Assembly: GCF_003363435.1 (NCBI RefSeq) | Contig: NZ_QRCT01000015.1 | Span: 1-59,817, forward strand | Length of the DNA stretch: 59,817 nt | Reading direction: 5' to 3' | DNA from: Anaerosacchariphilus polymeriproducens | GTDB lineage: Bacteria > Bacillota > Clostridia > Lachnospirales > Lachnospiraceae | Part shown: in pieces, positions 1 through 8,885 of the stretch | Layout of the letters: every line of letters starts with the position of its first letter | Numbering within the stretch: position 1 is the first letter of the stretch | The notes under the pieces: generated by a model | What the model saw: only the letters and a program-made list of their open reading frames with translations | Told to the model about the DNA's origin: nothing | Databases searched by the model: none | Position numbers and translations under genes: made by a program

Positions 1-34
1 GTTTTATTTTTCATATGCAGTTAAATTTTACCAC

Positions 35-82
35 AAAAAGAGGATTTCCAACTCACTAATGTGAATTGAAAATCCTCTTTTT
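35..82 (-). terminator. Intrinsic terminator downstream of the cfa-like gene
   Basis: Arms 35-56 and 61-82 form a 22-bp inverted repeat with two mismatches (G-U in RNA) and a 4-nt loop. An A-run on one side and a T-run on the other let it work in both directions. It lies just beyond the 3' end of the minus-strand cfa-like gene. Confidence 0.75.
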
Positions 83-91
83 AATTAGGGT

Positions 92-111
92 GTTTTTTCA
101 CAGCCCCTTTT
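92..111. repeat. 20-nt sequence repeated inverted at the right edge of the window
   Basis: Positions 92-111 are the exact reverse complement of the last 20 bases of the window (59798-59817). The unit is a G4/C4-containing stretch flanked by A/T runs, as in one arm of an intrinsic terminator or a dispersed element. Confidence 0.6.
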
Positions 112-127
112 TTTATCATTGTTTTGA

Positions 128-1162
128 TTAATTGTATAAATATTCTCTAGTCCATGGAAGCTCATTAGCAATTCCTTTTGAAAAAACAAATTGGTGTATA
201 TCAATATTACCTGAATTAAAGGAAGCCGCACAGGCATTCAGATAGAGTCTCCACATTCTTATAAAGGTTTCATCTTTCATTTTACTAATGGTTGGAAGGG
301 AATTTTCAAAGTTTTCAGTCCATTTTTCAAGCGTTCTGCCATAATGTCTCCTTAAACTTTCCAAATCAATAAGATGGAAGGACTCATCAGTTATTATAGT
401 AACAAGCTCCGACATGGAAGGTACATATCCACCTGGAAAGATATATTTTTCTAACCACGGGTTGTTTCCCCCTTTTAAGCTTGTAATACAGTGCAATAAA
501 GAAATACCGCCATTATTTAATAGCTTATTTACCGACATGAAATATTCATGAAGGCAGTCTTTTCCGACATGCTCTATCATTCCTACGCTAACGATCCGGT
601 CAAAAGATCGATCTTTAATCTGACGATAATCAATAAGCTGGACTTCCGCAAGATTTTTTAGACCTTCTTCTTCAATCCTTTTATTGGCTTTTTCCATTTG
701 CTCAGAGCTCAACGTAATACCCATTGCTTTCACATTATATTTTTTGGCAGCTGCTATAATTAATTCTCCCCATCCACAGCCGATATCAAGCAGGGTATTT
801 CCTTCTTGTAGATTTAACTTTTTTAAGATATAGTCAACTTTATTTTCTTGTGCCTGATCTAATGTATCAGCTTCTGTTTTAAAATAACCGCAGGAATAGG
901 TCATGGTTTTATCCAGCCATAATTGGTAAAAGTCATTGCCAATATCATAATGAAAGCTGACATTTTTTTTGCTTTTTTGCAAGGAATTTTTTACTGGTAT
1001 TATAAACTTGTTAAGCTTTCCTTTGTTTCGTAAAAAGCTTTTCGGATTGTTATATATAGCTTCTATCACATCTTTTATGTTTCCGTCAATCTCAATCTGC
1101 TTATGCATATAAGCTTCTCCTAAAGTAACGGACGGATTTGTAATTATGTCAGATATAGGCAA
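128..1162 (-). CDS. cfa: Cyclopropane-fatty-acyl-phospholipid synthase family methyltransferase, N-terminus lacking a normal start
   Basis: SAM-dependent methyltransferase of the CFA synthase (Mycolic_acid_synth) family, which adds a methylene bridge to unsaturated acyl chains of membrane phospholipids. Counting from the first canonical start (TTG at 1162) the protein is 344 aa. It has the family's substrate-side motif FHYDIGNDFYQLWLD (70-84), MTYSCGYF (87-94) and the SAM-binding glycine motif LDIGCGWG (125-132). Family members are usually near 390 aa. The frame stays open upstream to 1357 and the extra residues look like the real family N-terminus (FWDGEDITFG, then FKIIFNEPLPISD). No ATG, GTG or TTG occurs in that extension. 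An ATA codon at 1331-1333 sits 6 nt after a good GAGGTGG site, so either a rare ATA start or a start-codon mutation is likely. The family assignment is firm; whether a full-length protein is made is not. Confidence 0.85.
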   Translation of the reverse strand: MPISDIITNPSVTLGEAYMHKQIEIDGNIKDVIEAIYNNPKSFLRNKGKLNKFIIPVKNSLQKSKKNVSFHYDIGNDFYQLWLDKTMTYSCGYFKTEADTLDQAQENKVDYILKKLNLQEGNTLLDIGCGWGELIIAAAKKYNVKAMGITLSSEQMEKANKRIEEEGLKNLAEVQLIDYRQIKDRSFDRIVSVGMIEHVGKDCLHEYFMSVNKLLNNGGISLLHCITSLKGGNNPWLEKYIFPGGYVPSMSELVTIITDESFHLIDLESLRRHYGRTLEKWTENFENSLPTISKMKDETFIRMWRLYLNACAASFNSGNIDIHQFVFSKGIANELPWTREYLYN

Positions 1163-1333
1163 GGGTTCATTGAAAATAATTTTAAAAGCACTGTTCCCTG
1201 TGCCAAAAGTGATATCTTCTCCGTCCCAGAATTTTATGGTACAGGTTTCAGAAAATAGATTTCTAAATAAATTTTTATAAGCTGTCTTATCTATTTGAGC
1301 TGAATATACAGCTATTCGACTTTTCGTAAATAT

Positions 1334-1882
1334 ATCAAACCACCTCGTCTTATTTTTTTATTAGTTTTACCATATTTTTATAATATAACCATATTATATG
1401 TAAAATATTTATTATATTATGACTTAGTGGATAGGATTTTGAAAACAATATTGGAAATACAGCAGATGCAGAAGCCATTGAAGCGTACGATTCCATGATG
1501 TATACCCCAATGGAACAAATAGAATTATAACTTTTTATAATACTCCTTTTTTATAGTTTGTCACAACAATTCCTTAAGTCCTATAAACATTAAAAAAGTT
1601 TGTGCGAAATATATTAATCTATCAGAGTTTATACAATGAAATAAACATTTCACTGTAATTAATTGCTGAATTTAATCAGTAATGATATTATATATAATAT
1701 ATTATTAAAAATTGGGATTAAAAATAATAAAATAAATGAGGAGTGCTATGCACGTTCAAACAATACTAAAGGAACTTAAATTATTGGATTGACATATTTT
1801 GGATGCAACAAGAGAAAGATATGGGTTATACGACAATTTTTTAAGTCTGCTAAAGTAAGATAAAAGATAATGGAGGACTTAA
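1334..1882. other. Intergenic region with short coding-like remnants
   Basis: This very AT-rich stretch separates the cfa-like gene from the PucR regulator. Positions 1435-1530 read as an open tail of 31 codons ending in TAA, without a start of its own (contains EAIEAYDSMMYTP), which looks like the 3' remnant of a lost gene. Around 1592-1612 there is an AGTTTGTGC-containing site that partly matches a palindrome at 4472-4483. An imperfect dyad (8-nt arms, one mismatch, 6-nt spacer) lies near 1662-1683. No RNA gene is evident. Confidence 0.4.
1748..1858 (+). pseudogene. Short open frame with one internal TGA, upstream of the PucR gene
   Basis: An ATG at 1748, preceded by a GAGGAG ribosome site, opens a frame of 14 codons, then TGA at 1790-1792, then 21 more codons in the same frame to TAA at 1856. 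The two halves could be one degraded small gene or a leader peptide of 14 residues (starts MHVQTILKEL). I do not recognise the product. No selenocysteine-type stem-loop is apparent after the TGA. Confidence 0.25.
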
Positions 1883-3169
1883 ATGAACAATCAAGACGTT
1901 ATGATTCGATTTATGAATTTAATATCTCAAGACGTAGGTTTGAAAAGAATGCTGGACGAACTGTCTGCTTTGCTCCAATTGACAATCGGTATTGTCGATG
2001 AGTCATTTCGTTTAATTGAGTTCTCGGAATCAGGGTCGGAAATTAGTAACGGCGATCAATATTTCAGCGAATTATCAGGAGGAATGCTTCTCTTTTCCAA
2101 TCATGAACAATATGAAATAAAAGAAGCATTTATGTATGAATATGAAGATATCTATATATTTAAACCTGAATTATTACAAAAATTTAAAAAATTTGGACTT
2201 TTTAAGCTGGCTGATGGAGAAGATATAATTGGTTATTGTTTTATATCAATTAATGAACATTGGAATCATCAAATACAAAGTTTGTTATTAGAAAAGTATT
2301 TAATAACTATTCTAAAAATGGAATTAATAAAAGTTCTTTTTAATCGACGAAAAACAAGAGGTATATCCTCGGATTTTGTTACCTATGTTTTAATGGGAAA
2401 CATTACCGATTCGAAAGAATTGGCTGCACTATGTGATATGAATGGATTCGATTATTCAGTGAAACGAATATGTATCATTATCAAACCAGCCAGGAAGGCC
2501 AATATGAGCCGGAATGACCTACATAAGCAGGAAGTAGCCTTGGCTCAGGGGATTAATAAAGTTTGTAAAGAAAAAAGCCTGAACAGCTATCGGTTCAGTC
2601 ATAACAATAATATAATTTTATACTTGTTTTTTAATCATGATAAGGAGAATCAAATTTTAAACAGATATGGACTAGAAGTCACTGAAGCCATTTTTCATGC
2701 AACTGGTTCGGAGTATAAAATACAGTGTGGTATTGGAAAGTGCTATGAAGGCATTAGCACAGTGGGGAAAAGTTTTAAACAGGCCATTGATGCGATTAAT
2801 TTGGGTGAACGAATACATAAGGACAAAAAAATATATTCTTATTATGATGACTTTTTATATCATATATTAAACGATGGGATGTCCTTTGGTGAATTAACTG
2901 AACTATATGATGATACAATTGGCAAGTTAAATGAATTTGATGAAAAGAGCAATAGTGAATTGGTAGTTACGCTAAAACAATTTATTAATTGCAGCTTTAA
3001 ATCAAAAGAAACAGCAGAAAAGCTTCATCTACATAGAAATACACTAGCATACCGCTTAGATAAGATTAGAGAAATTTTGGCATACGATTTAGAAGACGGC
3101 AACAACAATATGAGGATACAAATGGGTCTTTATGCAAAAGATTTGATAGAGATACATGAACTTTTTTAA
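1883..3169 (+). CDS. PucR/CdaR-family transcriptional regulator
   Basis: A 428-aa regulator of the PucR family, which commonly controls purine and ureide catabolism. The C-terminus carries the family helix-turn-helix (about 360-420), with the motif SKETAEKLHLHRNTLAYRLDKI. The middle (about 190-310) resembles the GGDEF-like CdaR domain. The N-terminal 150 residues are a probable ligand-sensing region without a motif I can name. The ATG follows a TGGAGGAC ribosome site. It stands directly ahead of three M20 amidohydrolases, allE and allB, so it is most likely the activator of this allantoin locus, perhaps sensing allantoin or an intermediate (inference). Only 16 nt separate it from the next gene, suggesting cotranscription. 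Confidence 0.85.
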   Translation: MNNQDVMIRFMNLISQDVGLKRMLDELSALLQLTIGIVDESFRLIEFSESGSEISNGDQYFSELSGGMLLFSNHEQYEIKEAFMYEYEDIYIFKPELLQKFKKFGLFKLADGEDIIGYCFISINEHWNHQIQSLLLEKYLITILKMELIKVLFNRRKTRGISSDFVTYVLMGNITDSKELAALCDMNGFDYSVKRICIIIKPARKANMSRNDLHKQEVALAQGINKVCKEKSLNSYRFSHNNNIILYLFFNHDKENQILNRYGLEVTEAIFHATGSEYKIQCGIGKCYEGISTVGKSFKQAIDAINLGERIHKDKKIYSYYDDFLYHILNDGMSFGELTELYDDTIGKLNEFDEKSNSELVVTLKQFINCSFKSKETAEKLHLHRNTLAYRLDKIREILAYDLEDGNNNMRIQMGLYAKDLIEIHELF

Positions 3170-3185
3170 ATGATTTGGAGATAAA

Positions 3186-4394
3186 ATGAAGATATTAAAA
3201 CGAATTCAGGAAATAAAAAATATTGGAAACAATCGTCAATTATATAATGAACAATGGGTAGAAACAAAAAAGGCGTTAGAAAGATATGCCATAGAAGATG
3301 GTTTGAAAGTATCAGAAGATATAATAGGAAACCTTTTTTGCCGATTAGAAGGATATAATAGGTCAAAAACCATATCGATCATATCCCATTTTGATTCAGT
3401 CGAAAATGGCGGGGCCTATGATGGTATTGTTGGTATTCTTGCGGGTATTGAAGCATTGGGTATGTTAAAAAAGAAATTCGGAACACCAGAAGTATCCTTA
3501 GAAGTTATTTGTATTGCGGAAGAAGAAGGAGCCAGATTTAAGACAACATTCCTAGGATGTCGGGCATTATTTGGCGATTTAAAATATGAAAATCTGAAAC
3601 GATTGAAGGATAAACAAAACATCAGTTTTTTTAAAGCAAGAGAAGTTATTGGATTAAAACCTTTTTCTCAAAAAGAACTTGACCGATGTCAAAGAAATGA
3701 TATCATAACTGCGATTGAACTGCATGTTGAGCAAAGTAGATATTTGGAAAAGACTCAAATCCCAATTGGTATTTGTACACATATTCCGGGGCAAATGAAA
3801 ATTCGCATGGTGATTGTGGGAGAAGCTAATCATGCAGGAACAACTCCTATGTTTGAAAGAAAAGATGCGCTTTGCTGCGCAGCCAAAATTATTAGTTTTG
3901 TTGAACATTTAGGTATTAAATATGAAGGTGTTACAACAACTGGATATACAATTAACGCTAAAAACGCTACTAATATCATTCCTTCAAAAGTAGAATTGAT
4001 TCATGATATGCGTCACCATGACCCGGAAGTATTTAACCAAATGCTGGAGGATCTTACAAATTATGCGAAACGAGAAGAGGAAAAACGTGGTGTACATATC
4101 GAGTTTGAAAAACTAGTGAAAATAGAACCTGTTGAATTGAGTACTGAAATAAATGAGCAAATAAAAAAAGTAACGAGACAAATAGGTTTAAGACAAATGG
4201 AATTTAAATCCGGAGCTGGACATGATGTGCAAATTATGTCCAGCCATGACATTCCGTCAGGTCTGATATTTATTCCTAGTGTAGAAGGAATTAGTCATCG
4301 AATGGAAGAATATACAAAAAATGAAGATATTGTAAATGGATTAAATGTTTTAGCATTAACGATTAAAAATTTATCTTATGGATTAATTTTATAA
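3186..4394 (+). CDS. M20-family hydantoinase/carbamoylase-type amidohydrolase (first of three)
   Basis: A 402-aa metal-dependent amidase of the AllC/AmaB (hydantoinase/carbamoylase) branch of M20 peptidases. Visible metal-site motifs are SHFDS with H68, GGAYDG with D79, the AEEEGARF acid cluster near 112-114, an ELHVEQ histidine and, near the C-terminus, SGAGHD followed by GISHR. The dimerisation/substrate motif NHAGTTPM is present. Differences from the other two paralogues are a shortened N-terminus without the usual glycine-rich TRL segment and HVEQS in place of HIEQG. The substrate cannot be read from sequence: it could be allantoate, ureidoglycine or an N-carbamoyl amino acid. It follows the PucR gene closely and is separated from the next amidohydrolase by a promoter-like gap. 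Confidence 0.75.
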   Translation: MKILKRIQEIKNIGNNRQLYNEQWVETKKALERYAIEDGLKVSEDIIGNLFCRLEGYNRSKTISIISHFDSVENGGAYDGIVGILAGIEALGMLKKKFGTPEVSLEVICIAEEEGARFKTTFLGCRALFGDLKYENLKRLKDKQNISFFKAREVIGLKPFSQKELDRCQRNDIITAIELHVEQSRYLEKTQIPIGICTHIPGQMKIRMVIVGEANHAGTTPMFERKDALCCAAKIISFVEHLGIKYEGVTTTGYTINAKNATNIIPSKVELIHDMRHHDPEVFNQMLEDLTNYAKREEEKRGVHIEFEKLVKIEPVELSTEINEQIKKVTRQIGLRQMEFKSGAGHDVQIMSSHDIPSGLIFIPSVEGISHRMEEYTKNEDIVNGLNVLALTIKNLSYGLIL

Positions 4395-4559
4395 TTCTTT
4401 TAAAGAAAGAGCCTAAAGAAACAACAACAATATAAGACTTATGTGCAAAAAGTTGATTGGAACGGGACAAGTTTGTGCACAAAGCACAATACAGAATATG
4501 AGATACGTTTTATAATAGTTTCATACTTAATCAATTAATATTTGAAGAGAGGTGAAACG
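4395..4559 (+). promoter_or_regulatory. Candidate activator-dependent promoter ahead of the allC-like gene
   Basis: The gap contains a perfect 12-bp palindrome TTTGTGCACAAA (4472-4483) and a TATAAT -10 box at 4511-4516. No good -35 box is seen at the right spacing. The palindrome centre lies about 45 bp before the expected transcription start, the usual position for a class II activator site. A related AGTTTGTGC half occurs ahead of the PucR gene. Binding by PucR is an inference. Confidence 0.4.
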
Positions 4560-5783
4560 ATGGGAGAAGTGCAGAATGTATTGGATCATCTGGCTGGGTA
4601 TAGTTCCACAGAATATGGTGTTACACGTTTACCTTTTACGAAAGAAGGAGTGGAAGCAGCAAAGTATTTAACAAAGTTAATGCGAAAATTAGACTTAGAT
4701 GTGACAACAGATGCATTTGGTAATATATATGGTAAATGGGAAGGTAGTGGAACGAAAAATCAAACGATTCTCATTGGCTCTCACTATGATACAGTAATCA
4801 ATGGCGGACGATATGACGGTGCATTAGGGATTGCCGTTGGTCTCGAAGTGGTTCGGCGTCTGAAAGAAAAAGGCTACATACCAAATTACAATATCGAGAT
4901 TCTTGCAACGAATGATGAAGAAGGTGTTCGGTTTGGAAATGGTTTTTTAGGTGCCAGAGCAATGCTTGGACAACTTGATTATAAAGAACTGATTGAATTT
5001 AGAGATGAAGAAGGCATTAGTATCTATGATGCCATGGAGTATAGTGGCTATGAACCAAAAGGGCTTCATTCATCAAAGAGGAATCATGAAGACATAAAAG
5101 CGTTTATTGAAGTTCATATTGAGCAAGGACCGATACTTCATAAAGAAGGTCTTGATATTGGTGTTGTTGAAGGTATTGTAGGCATGAAACGTTATTTGAT
5201 GACGATAAAAGGCCAGTCTAATCATGCAGGCACTACACCAATGGATTTAAGAAAAGATGCAATTGATAGTGCAAGCAAGATTATATCAATTATTAGTGAT
5301 TCTGCTAAGGTTCAAGAAATAAAAACAGTCGCTACAGTTGGATATATGGCAGTTAAACCAAATGCAATCAATGTCGTTCCCGGAGAGGTTTCTTTTGGAA
5401 TTGATATACGATCGATAGACCGTTTATCGATTGAAAATGTATATGAAGCTATTATAAAAAAAGCGGAACAAATCAAAAGAGAAACCGGTATTTATTATGA
5501 AATTGAAGAAAAATTATCTGTTGATCCTGTGAAATTAAATGATGAATTGATAGAAATAATCTGCCAAAGCTGTCAGATATGTCATGTTGATTATATTAGA
5601 ATGTCCAGCGGAGCCGGTCATGATGCATTAGCGATTGCACCATATATTCCTACTGGAATGTTGTTTATACCTAGTGTTAATGGGATCAGTCATCATCCGG
5701 ATGAATATAGTGAAGAAAATACCATTGAAAAGGCTATTGAAATAACAGAAAAAGCGATTATAAAAATGAATGAGGTGATGTAA
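4560..5783 (+). CDS. allC: Allantoate amidohydrolase (AllC-like)
   Basis: Predicted 407-aa M20-family amidohydrolase that removes ammonia and CO2 from allantoate to give (S)-ureidoglycine. Of the three paralogues here it matches the bacterial AllC pattern best: GVTRLPF near the N-terminus, GSHYDTVINGGRYDG with the metal His and Asp, NDEEGVRF, EVHIEQGP, EGIVGMKRY, SNHAGTTPMDLRKDA and SSGAGHDALAIAP followed by GISHHPDEYS. The start at 4560 is chosen because GAGAGGTG lies just upstream; an in-frame TTG at 4542 would put that site inside the gene. The stop overlaps the allE start (TAATG), indicating translational coupling and supporting a shared pathway. Exact substrate is inferred from family and context. 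Confidence 0.75.
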   Translation: MGEVQNVLDHLAGYSSTEYGVTRLPFTKEGVEAAKYLTKLMRKLDLDVTTDAFGNIYGKWEGSGTKNQTILIGSHYDTVINGGRYDGALGIAVGLEVVRRLKEKGYIPNYNIEILATNDEEGVRFGNGFLGARAMLGQLDYKELIEFRDEEGISIYDAMEYSGYEPKGLHSSKRNHEDIKAFIEVHIEQGPILHKEGLDIGVVEGIVGMKRYLMTIKGQSNHAGTTPMDLRKDAIDSASKIISIISDSAKVQEIKTVATVGYMAVKPNAINVVPGEVSFGIDIRSIDRLSIENVYEAIIKKAEQIKRETGIYYEIEEKLSVDPVKLNDELIEIICQSCQICHVDYIRMSSGAGHDALAIAPYIPTGMLFIPSVNGISHHPDEYSEENTIEKAIEITEKAIIKMNEVM

Positions 5784-6550
5784 TGGGTTATCCAAAAGAT
5801 ATATTATCAACAAGAAGTAAGATTGAAGTCGGAAAGTATGCAGTAATCCCTCCGGAAGGATTGGTTAAAAATGTGGTGCCGGGTATGGATGCATGCAAAG
5901 TCAGTATCCTTGCATCACCAAAGCTCGGTGCAGGTTTTGCAAAGTATCTGATCCGATTAGAGGGAAAAGCTACTAAGAATCAAATATCTGATGCCAAAAA
6001 AGATGTGGAGCAGTTCCTATATTGCCTTTCCGGTGAAGGGGAATGTGTGGTTGATGGTACTAGAAAAAACCTTTCAAAAGGTGTGTATGTCTATGCATCT
6101 GTTAATGAAGCGATAGAGTTTAATGACAAAGATAATTCAGAGCTTAAGTTATTGCTTTACAAGCAAAAGTATGTGTCGTTAGAAGGTGAACCGATACCAC
6201 CGGTTGTATGGGGAAATACTGAAGAAATAATGTATAAGAATTATGATTCCATGGAAAATGTGCAAATTAAAGATTTACTTCCGGTTGATTTAAGATTTGA
6301 TATGAACATGCACATTCTAAGCTTTCAACCAGGAGGGTGTCATCCTTTTGTAGAAACGCATGTACAAGAACACGGTGCTTATGTGTTAGAAGGTGAGGGC
6401 ATGTATTTATTAGACAATGAATGGATGCCGATCAAGAAAGACGATTTTATATGGTTCGGACCATATGTAACGCAAGGTGCCTATGGTGTTGGATTAAATC
6501 GATTTACATATATTTACTCAAAAGATTGTAATCGTGATGTGGAACTGTAA
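5783..6550 (+). CDS. allE: (S)-ureidoglycine aminohydrolase (bicupin)
   Basis: A 255-aa bicupin of the AllE/YlbA family. It hydrolyses (S)-ureidoglycine, the unstable product of allantoate amidohydrolase, to (S)-ureidoglycolate plus ammonia. Length and sequence fit the family throughout: the N-terminal VVPGMDACKVSILASPKLG segment, a first cupin around 60-130 and a second around 170-245 with HPFVETHVQEHGAYVLEG, which carries the metal-binding His and Glu residues. The ATG overlaps the stop of the upstream allC-like gene, so the two consecutive steps are translationally coupled. The gene that follows begins after a 27-nt gap with its own GAGAGGTG site. Confidence 0.9.
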   Translation: MGYPKDILSTRSKIEVGKYAVIPPEGLVKNVVPGMDACKVSILASPKLGAGFAKYLIRLEGKATKNQISDAKKDVEQFLYCLSGEGECVVDGTRKNLSKGVYVYASVNEAIEFNDKDNSELKLLLYKQKYVSLEGEPIPPVVWGNTEEIMYKNYDSMENVQIKDLLPVDLRFDMNMHILSFQPGGCHPFVETHVQEHGAYVLEGEGMYLLDNEWMPIKKDDFIWFGPYVTQGAYGVGLNRFTYIYSKDCNRDVEL

Positions 6551-6577
6551 AGGTTAAGAATGAGAGGTGAATGATAG

Positions 6578-7552
6578 ATGAAAATAGTATTAATAGAACC
6601 ACTAGGAATTGAAGAAGCTGAACTTAAGAAATTAAGCCGTGGAATAACAGAAGGCGGTCATGAATTTGTCAGTTATGATTCAAGAACAGAGGATACGAAG
6701 GAACTGATACAACGAGGCAAGGACGCAGATATTATTATCCTTACCAATCTACCGTTTAGAAAAGAAGTGATTGAACAATGTACGCAGTTAAAAATGATAT
6801 CAGTTGCTTTTACCGGTGTGGATCATGTTGATGTTGCATACTGCGATGAACGACAAATCATTGTATCTAATGCGGCGGGTTATGCAACCAATGCGGTTGC
6901 AGAATTAGCGATAGGATTAATGGTAGGTCTTTATCGAAATATGTTGGCATGTGACCTGGCAACTAGAGATTCAAAAACAAAACAAGGGCTAATCGGTTTT
7001 GAAATGGCAGGAAAAACCCTTGGTGTTGTAGGCACAGGTGCGATAGGAAGCCAGGTCATTGATATTGCGTTAGCCTTCGGATGTCAGGTTATTGCCTATA
7101 GTCGAACAAAAAAGGAAGCATTGGAGCAAAAAGGTGTTCGTTATGTTGATTTGGAGACCTTATTGAAAGAAAGTGATATTGTTACCTTACATTTACCATT
7201 AAATGAATCAAGTAAGCATTTAATTGGTGCTAAAGAAATTCAATTAATGAAACCAACAGCTTTATTGATTAATACTGCAAGAGGTCCGGTTGTGGATAGT
7301 CAGTCTTTAGCAAGCGCATTAAACAATGGTCAAATTGCAGGTGCAGGTATTGATGTATTTGAAATTGAGCCGCCGATTAATCAGAACCATCCGTTGCTGC
7401 ATTCAAAGAATACCATTGTAACACCGCATGTTGCATTTGCAACCAAGGAATCATTAGTGAAACGTGCTATTATTACATTTGATAATGTCAAAGCTTTTCT
7501 TAAAGGCAAGCCAATTAATATAAGCAGTAGTTATAAAGGATGTTCACTATGA
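6578..7552 (+). CDS. D-isomer-specific 2-hydroxyacid dehydrogenase
   Basis: A 324-aa NAD(P)-dependent dehydrogenase of the D-2-hydroxyacid family (phosphoglycerate/glyoxylate reductase-like). The nucleotide-binding motif GTGAIG is at 152-157; the catalytic set is R235 (NTARGP), E264 (FEIEP) and H284 (TPHVA). It sits between allE and the third amidohydrolase, overlapping the latter by ATGA. An attractive role is reduction of glyoxylate released from ureidoglycolate to glycolate, which would recycle NADH in an anaerobe. Oxidation of ureidoglycolate is less likely, because the known AllD enzyme belongs to an unrelated family. Substrate is an inference from context. Confidence 0.8.
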   Translation: MKIVLIEPLGIEEAELKKLSRGITEGGHEFVSYDSRTEDTKELIQRGKDADIIILTNLPFRKEVIEQCTQLKMISVAFTGVDHVDVAYCDERQIIVSNAAGYATNAVAELAIGLMVGLYRNMLACDLATRDSKTKQGLIGFEMAGKTLGVVGTGAIGSQVIDIALAFGCQVIAYSRTKKEALEQKGVRYVDLETLLKESDIVTLHLPLNESSKHLIGAKEIQLMKPTALLINTARGPVVDSQSLASALNNGQIAGAGIDVFEIEPPINQNHPLLHSKNTIVTPHVAFATKESLVKRAIITFDNVKAFLKGKPINISSSYKGCSL

Positions 7553-8787
7553 ATGCTTCTTTAGAAAATATCAAGAACGGGATTAATGAATTAGATCAAT
7601 TCAACAGCACTAAGGGCCAGGGTACGACAAGGATTTTGTTTACAGATGTTGAATTAGAAGCAAGAGAATATATTAAGGATAAAATGAAAATGAACGGCTT
7701 AACAGTGGAAGAGGATGCGATTGGCAATATATTTGGTGTTTTGGAAGGACAAGACCCAAAGCTTCCACCGATCTGGTCAGGTTCTCATATTGATACGGTA
7801 AAGCATGCAGGAAAGTTTGATGGAATGGCTGGTGTTATAGCGGCGTTGGAAGCACAACGAATGATTAAAGAAGCCGGTATGAAACATAAACGAACCATTA
7901 AATCAGTAGTCTTTACATCTGAAGAACCAACAAGATTCGGATTATGTTGCCTGGGAAGTAGAGCTTTAGCAGGAGAATTACAACGTAAAGACTTAAGAGA
8001 GATTTGTGATGAGGATGAAGAAAGTCTGGAACAAGTGTTAGAACGTTTGGGCTATGACTTAAATGCCTTTCATTTAATCAAAAAAAGTAATCATGATGTA
8101 TATGCAAGTGTGGAATTACATATTGAACAAGGGGCGGTATTAGAACAATTAGGCAAGCCCATTGGCATTGTCGATGCTATTGCAGGTCCGTCGAATATAA
8201 CCGTAACGATAGAAGGGGTACAGGAACATGCGGGCTCAACACCAATGCCAATAAGAGTGGATGCACTAACAGCGGCTTCTGAGATTGTTTTAAAAGTGGA
8301 AGCATTAGCTAAAGGTTCATCTAGTGAGCATACGGTAGGCACTGTTGGATTCATGGAGGTTTATCCCAATGCATCGAATGCCATACCCGGAAAAGTAACT
8401 TTTACCATTGATTTAAGGGATAGCGATATGGCAGTAAAAGAAGAAGTTCTTCAGGAGCTTCTAAGCTCTTTCAAGGAAATTGAAAGCAAACGTCAAGTAA
8501 GTATACATTATGTTGTCGATAACCATGATCAGCCGATGCACTGTGATAATCATATTAATAGTATGATTGAAAAGATATGTTTAAGAAAATCAATTGATTA
8601 TAATAGAATGATTAGTGGAGCGTATCACGATTCCATATTTGTAGGAAAATTTGCACCAATTTCAATGATTTTTGTTCCCAGTCAAGGGGGACTAAGCCAT
8701 AATCCTAATGAGTGGACAGATTTTGAAGATATTAAATTAGGAACAGAAATATTAGCAGAAAGTCTGCTGACATTAGCGAATGAATAA
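7549..8787 (+). CDS. M20-family amidohydrolase, candidate ureidoglycolate amidohydrolase
   Basis: A 412-aa M20 amidase with complete metal motifs: GSHIDT, FDGMAG, SEEPTRFG, ELHIEQGA, EHAGSTPMP and, near the C-terminus, SGAYHDSIF then GGLSHNPNEW. The change from SGAGHD (the two upstream paralogues) to AYHDS resembles plant ureidoglycolate amidohydrolase (UAH), which releases glyoxylate, CO2 and two ammonia from ureidoglycolate. This fits the missing step after AllE. The start at 7549 is preferred because it gives a classic ATGA overlap with the dehydrogenase stop and an AAAGGA site 8 nt upstream; 7540 is an alternative. Allantoate amidohydrolase activity remains possible. The operon ends here in a terminator. 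Confidence 0.65.
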   Translation: MNASLENIKNGINELDQFNSTKGQGTTRILFTDVELEAREYIKDKMKMNGLTVEEDAIGNIFGVLEGQDPKLPPIWSGSHIDTVKHAGKFDGMAGVIAALEAQRMIKEAGMKHKRTIKSVVFTSEEPTRFGLCCLGSRALAGELQRKDLREICDEDEESLEQVLERLGYDLNAFHLIKKSNHDVYASVELHIEQGAVLEQLGKPIGIVDAIAGPSNITVTIEGVQEHAGSTPMPIRVDALTAASEIVLKVEALAKGSSSEHTVGTVGFMEVYPNASNAIPGKVTFTIDLRDSDMAVKEEVLQELLSSFKEIESKRQVSIHYVVDNHDQPMHCDNHINSMIEKICLRKSIDYNRMISGAYHDSIFVGKFAPISMIFVPSQGGLSHNPNEWTDFEDIKLGTEILAESLLTLANE

Positions 8788-8839
8788 ATTGTGTTTGACA
8801 TACAAAAAAGTTAGTAATTTATACATAATAATAACATAC

Positions 8840-8885
8840 AACGAGGTATATAAATAGAAAAATCTATTTGTATGCCTCGTTTTTA
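8840..8885 (+). terminator. Terminator after the first allantoin operon segment
   Basis: An 18-bp inverted repeat with two wobble positions (arms about 8840-8857 and 8864-8881) surrounds a 6-nt loop and runs into a T-tract. It lies about 50 nt after the amidohydrolase stop. Confidence 0.7.

Noticed and set aside
1790-1792. In-frame TGA as a selenocysteine codon
   Set aside because: The frame is only 36 codons, resembles no selenoprotein and no convincing stem-loop follows the TGA.
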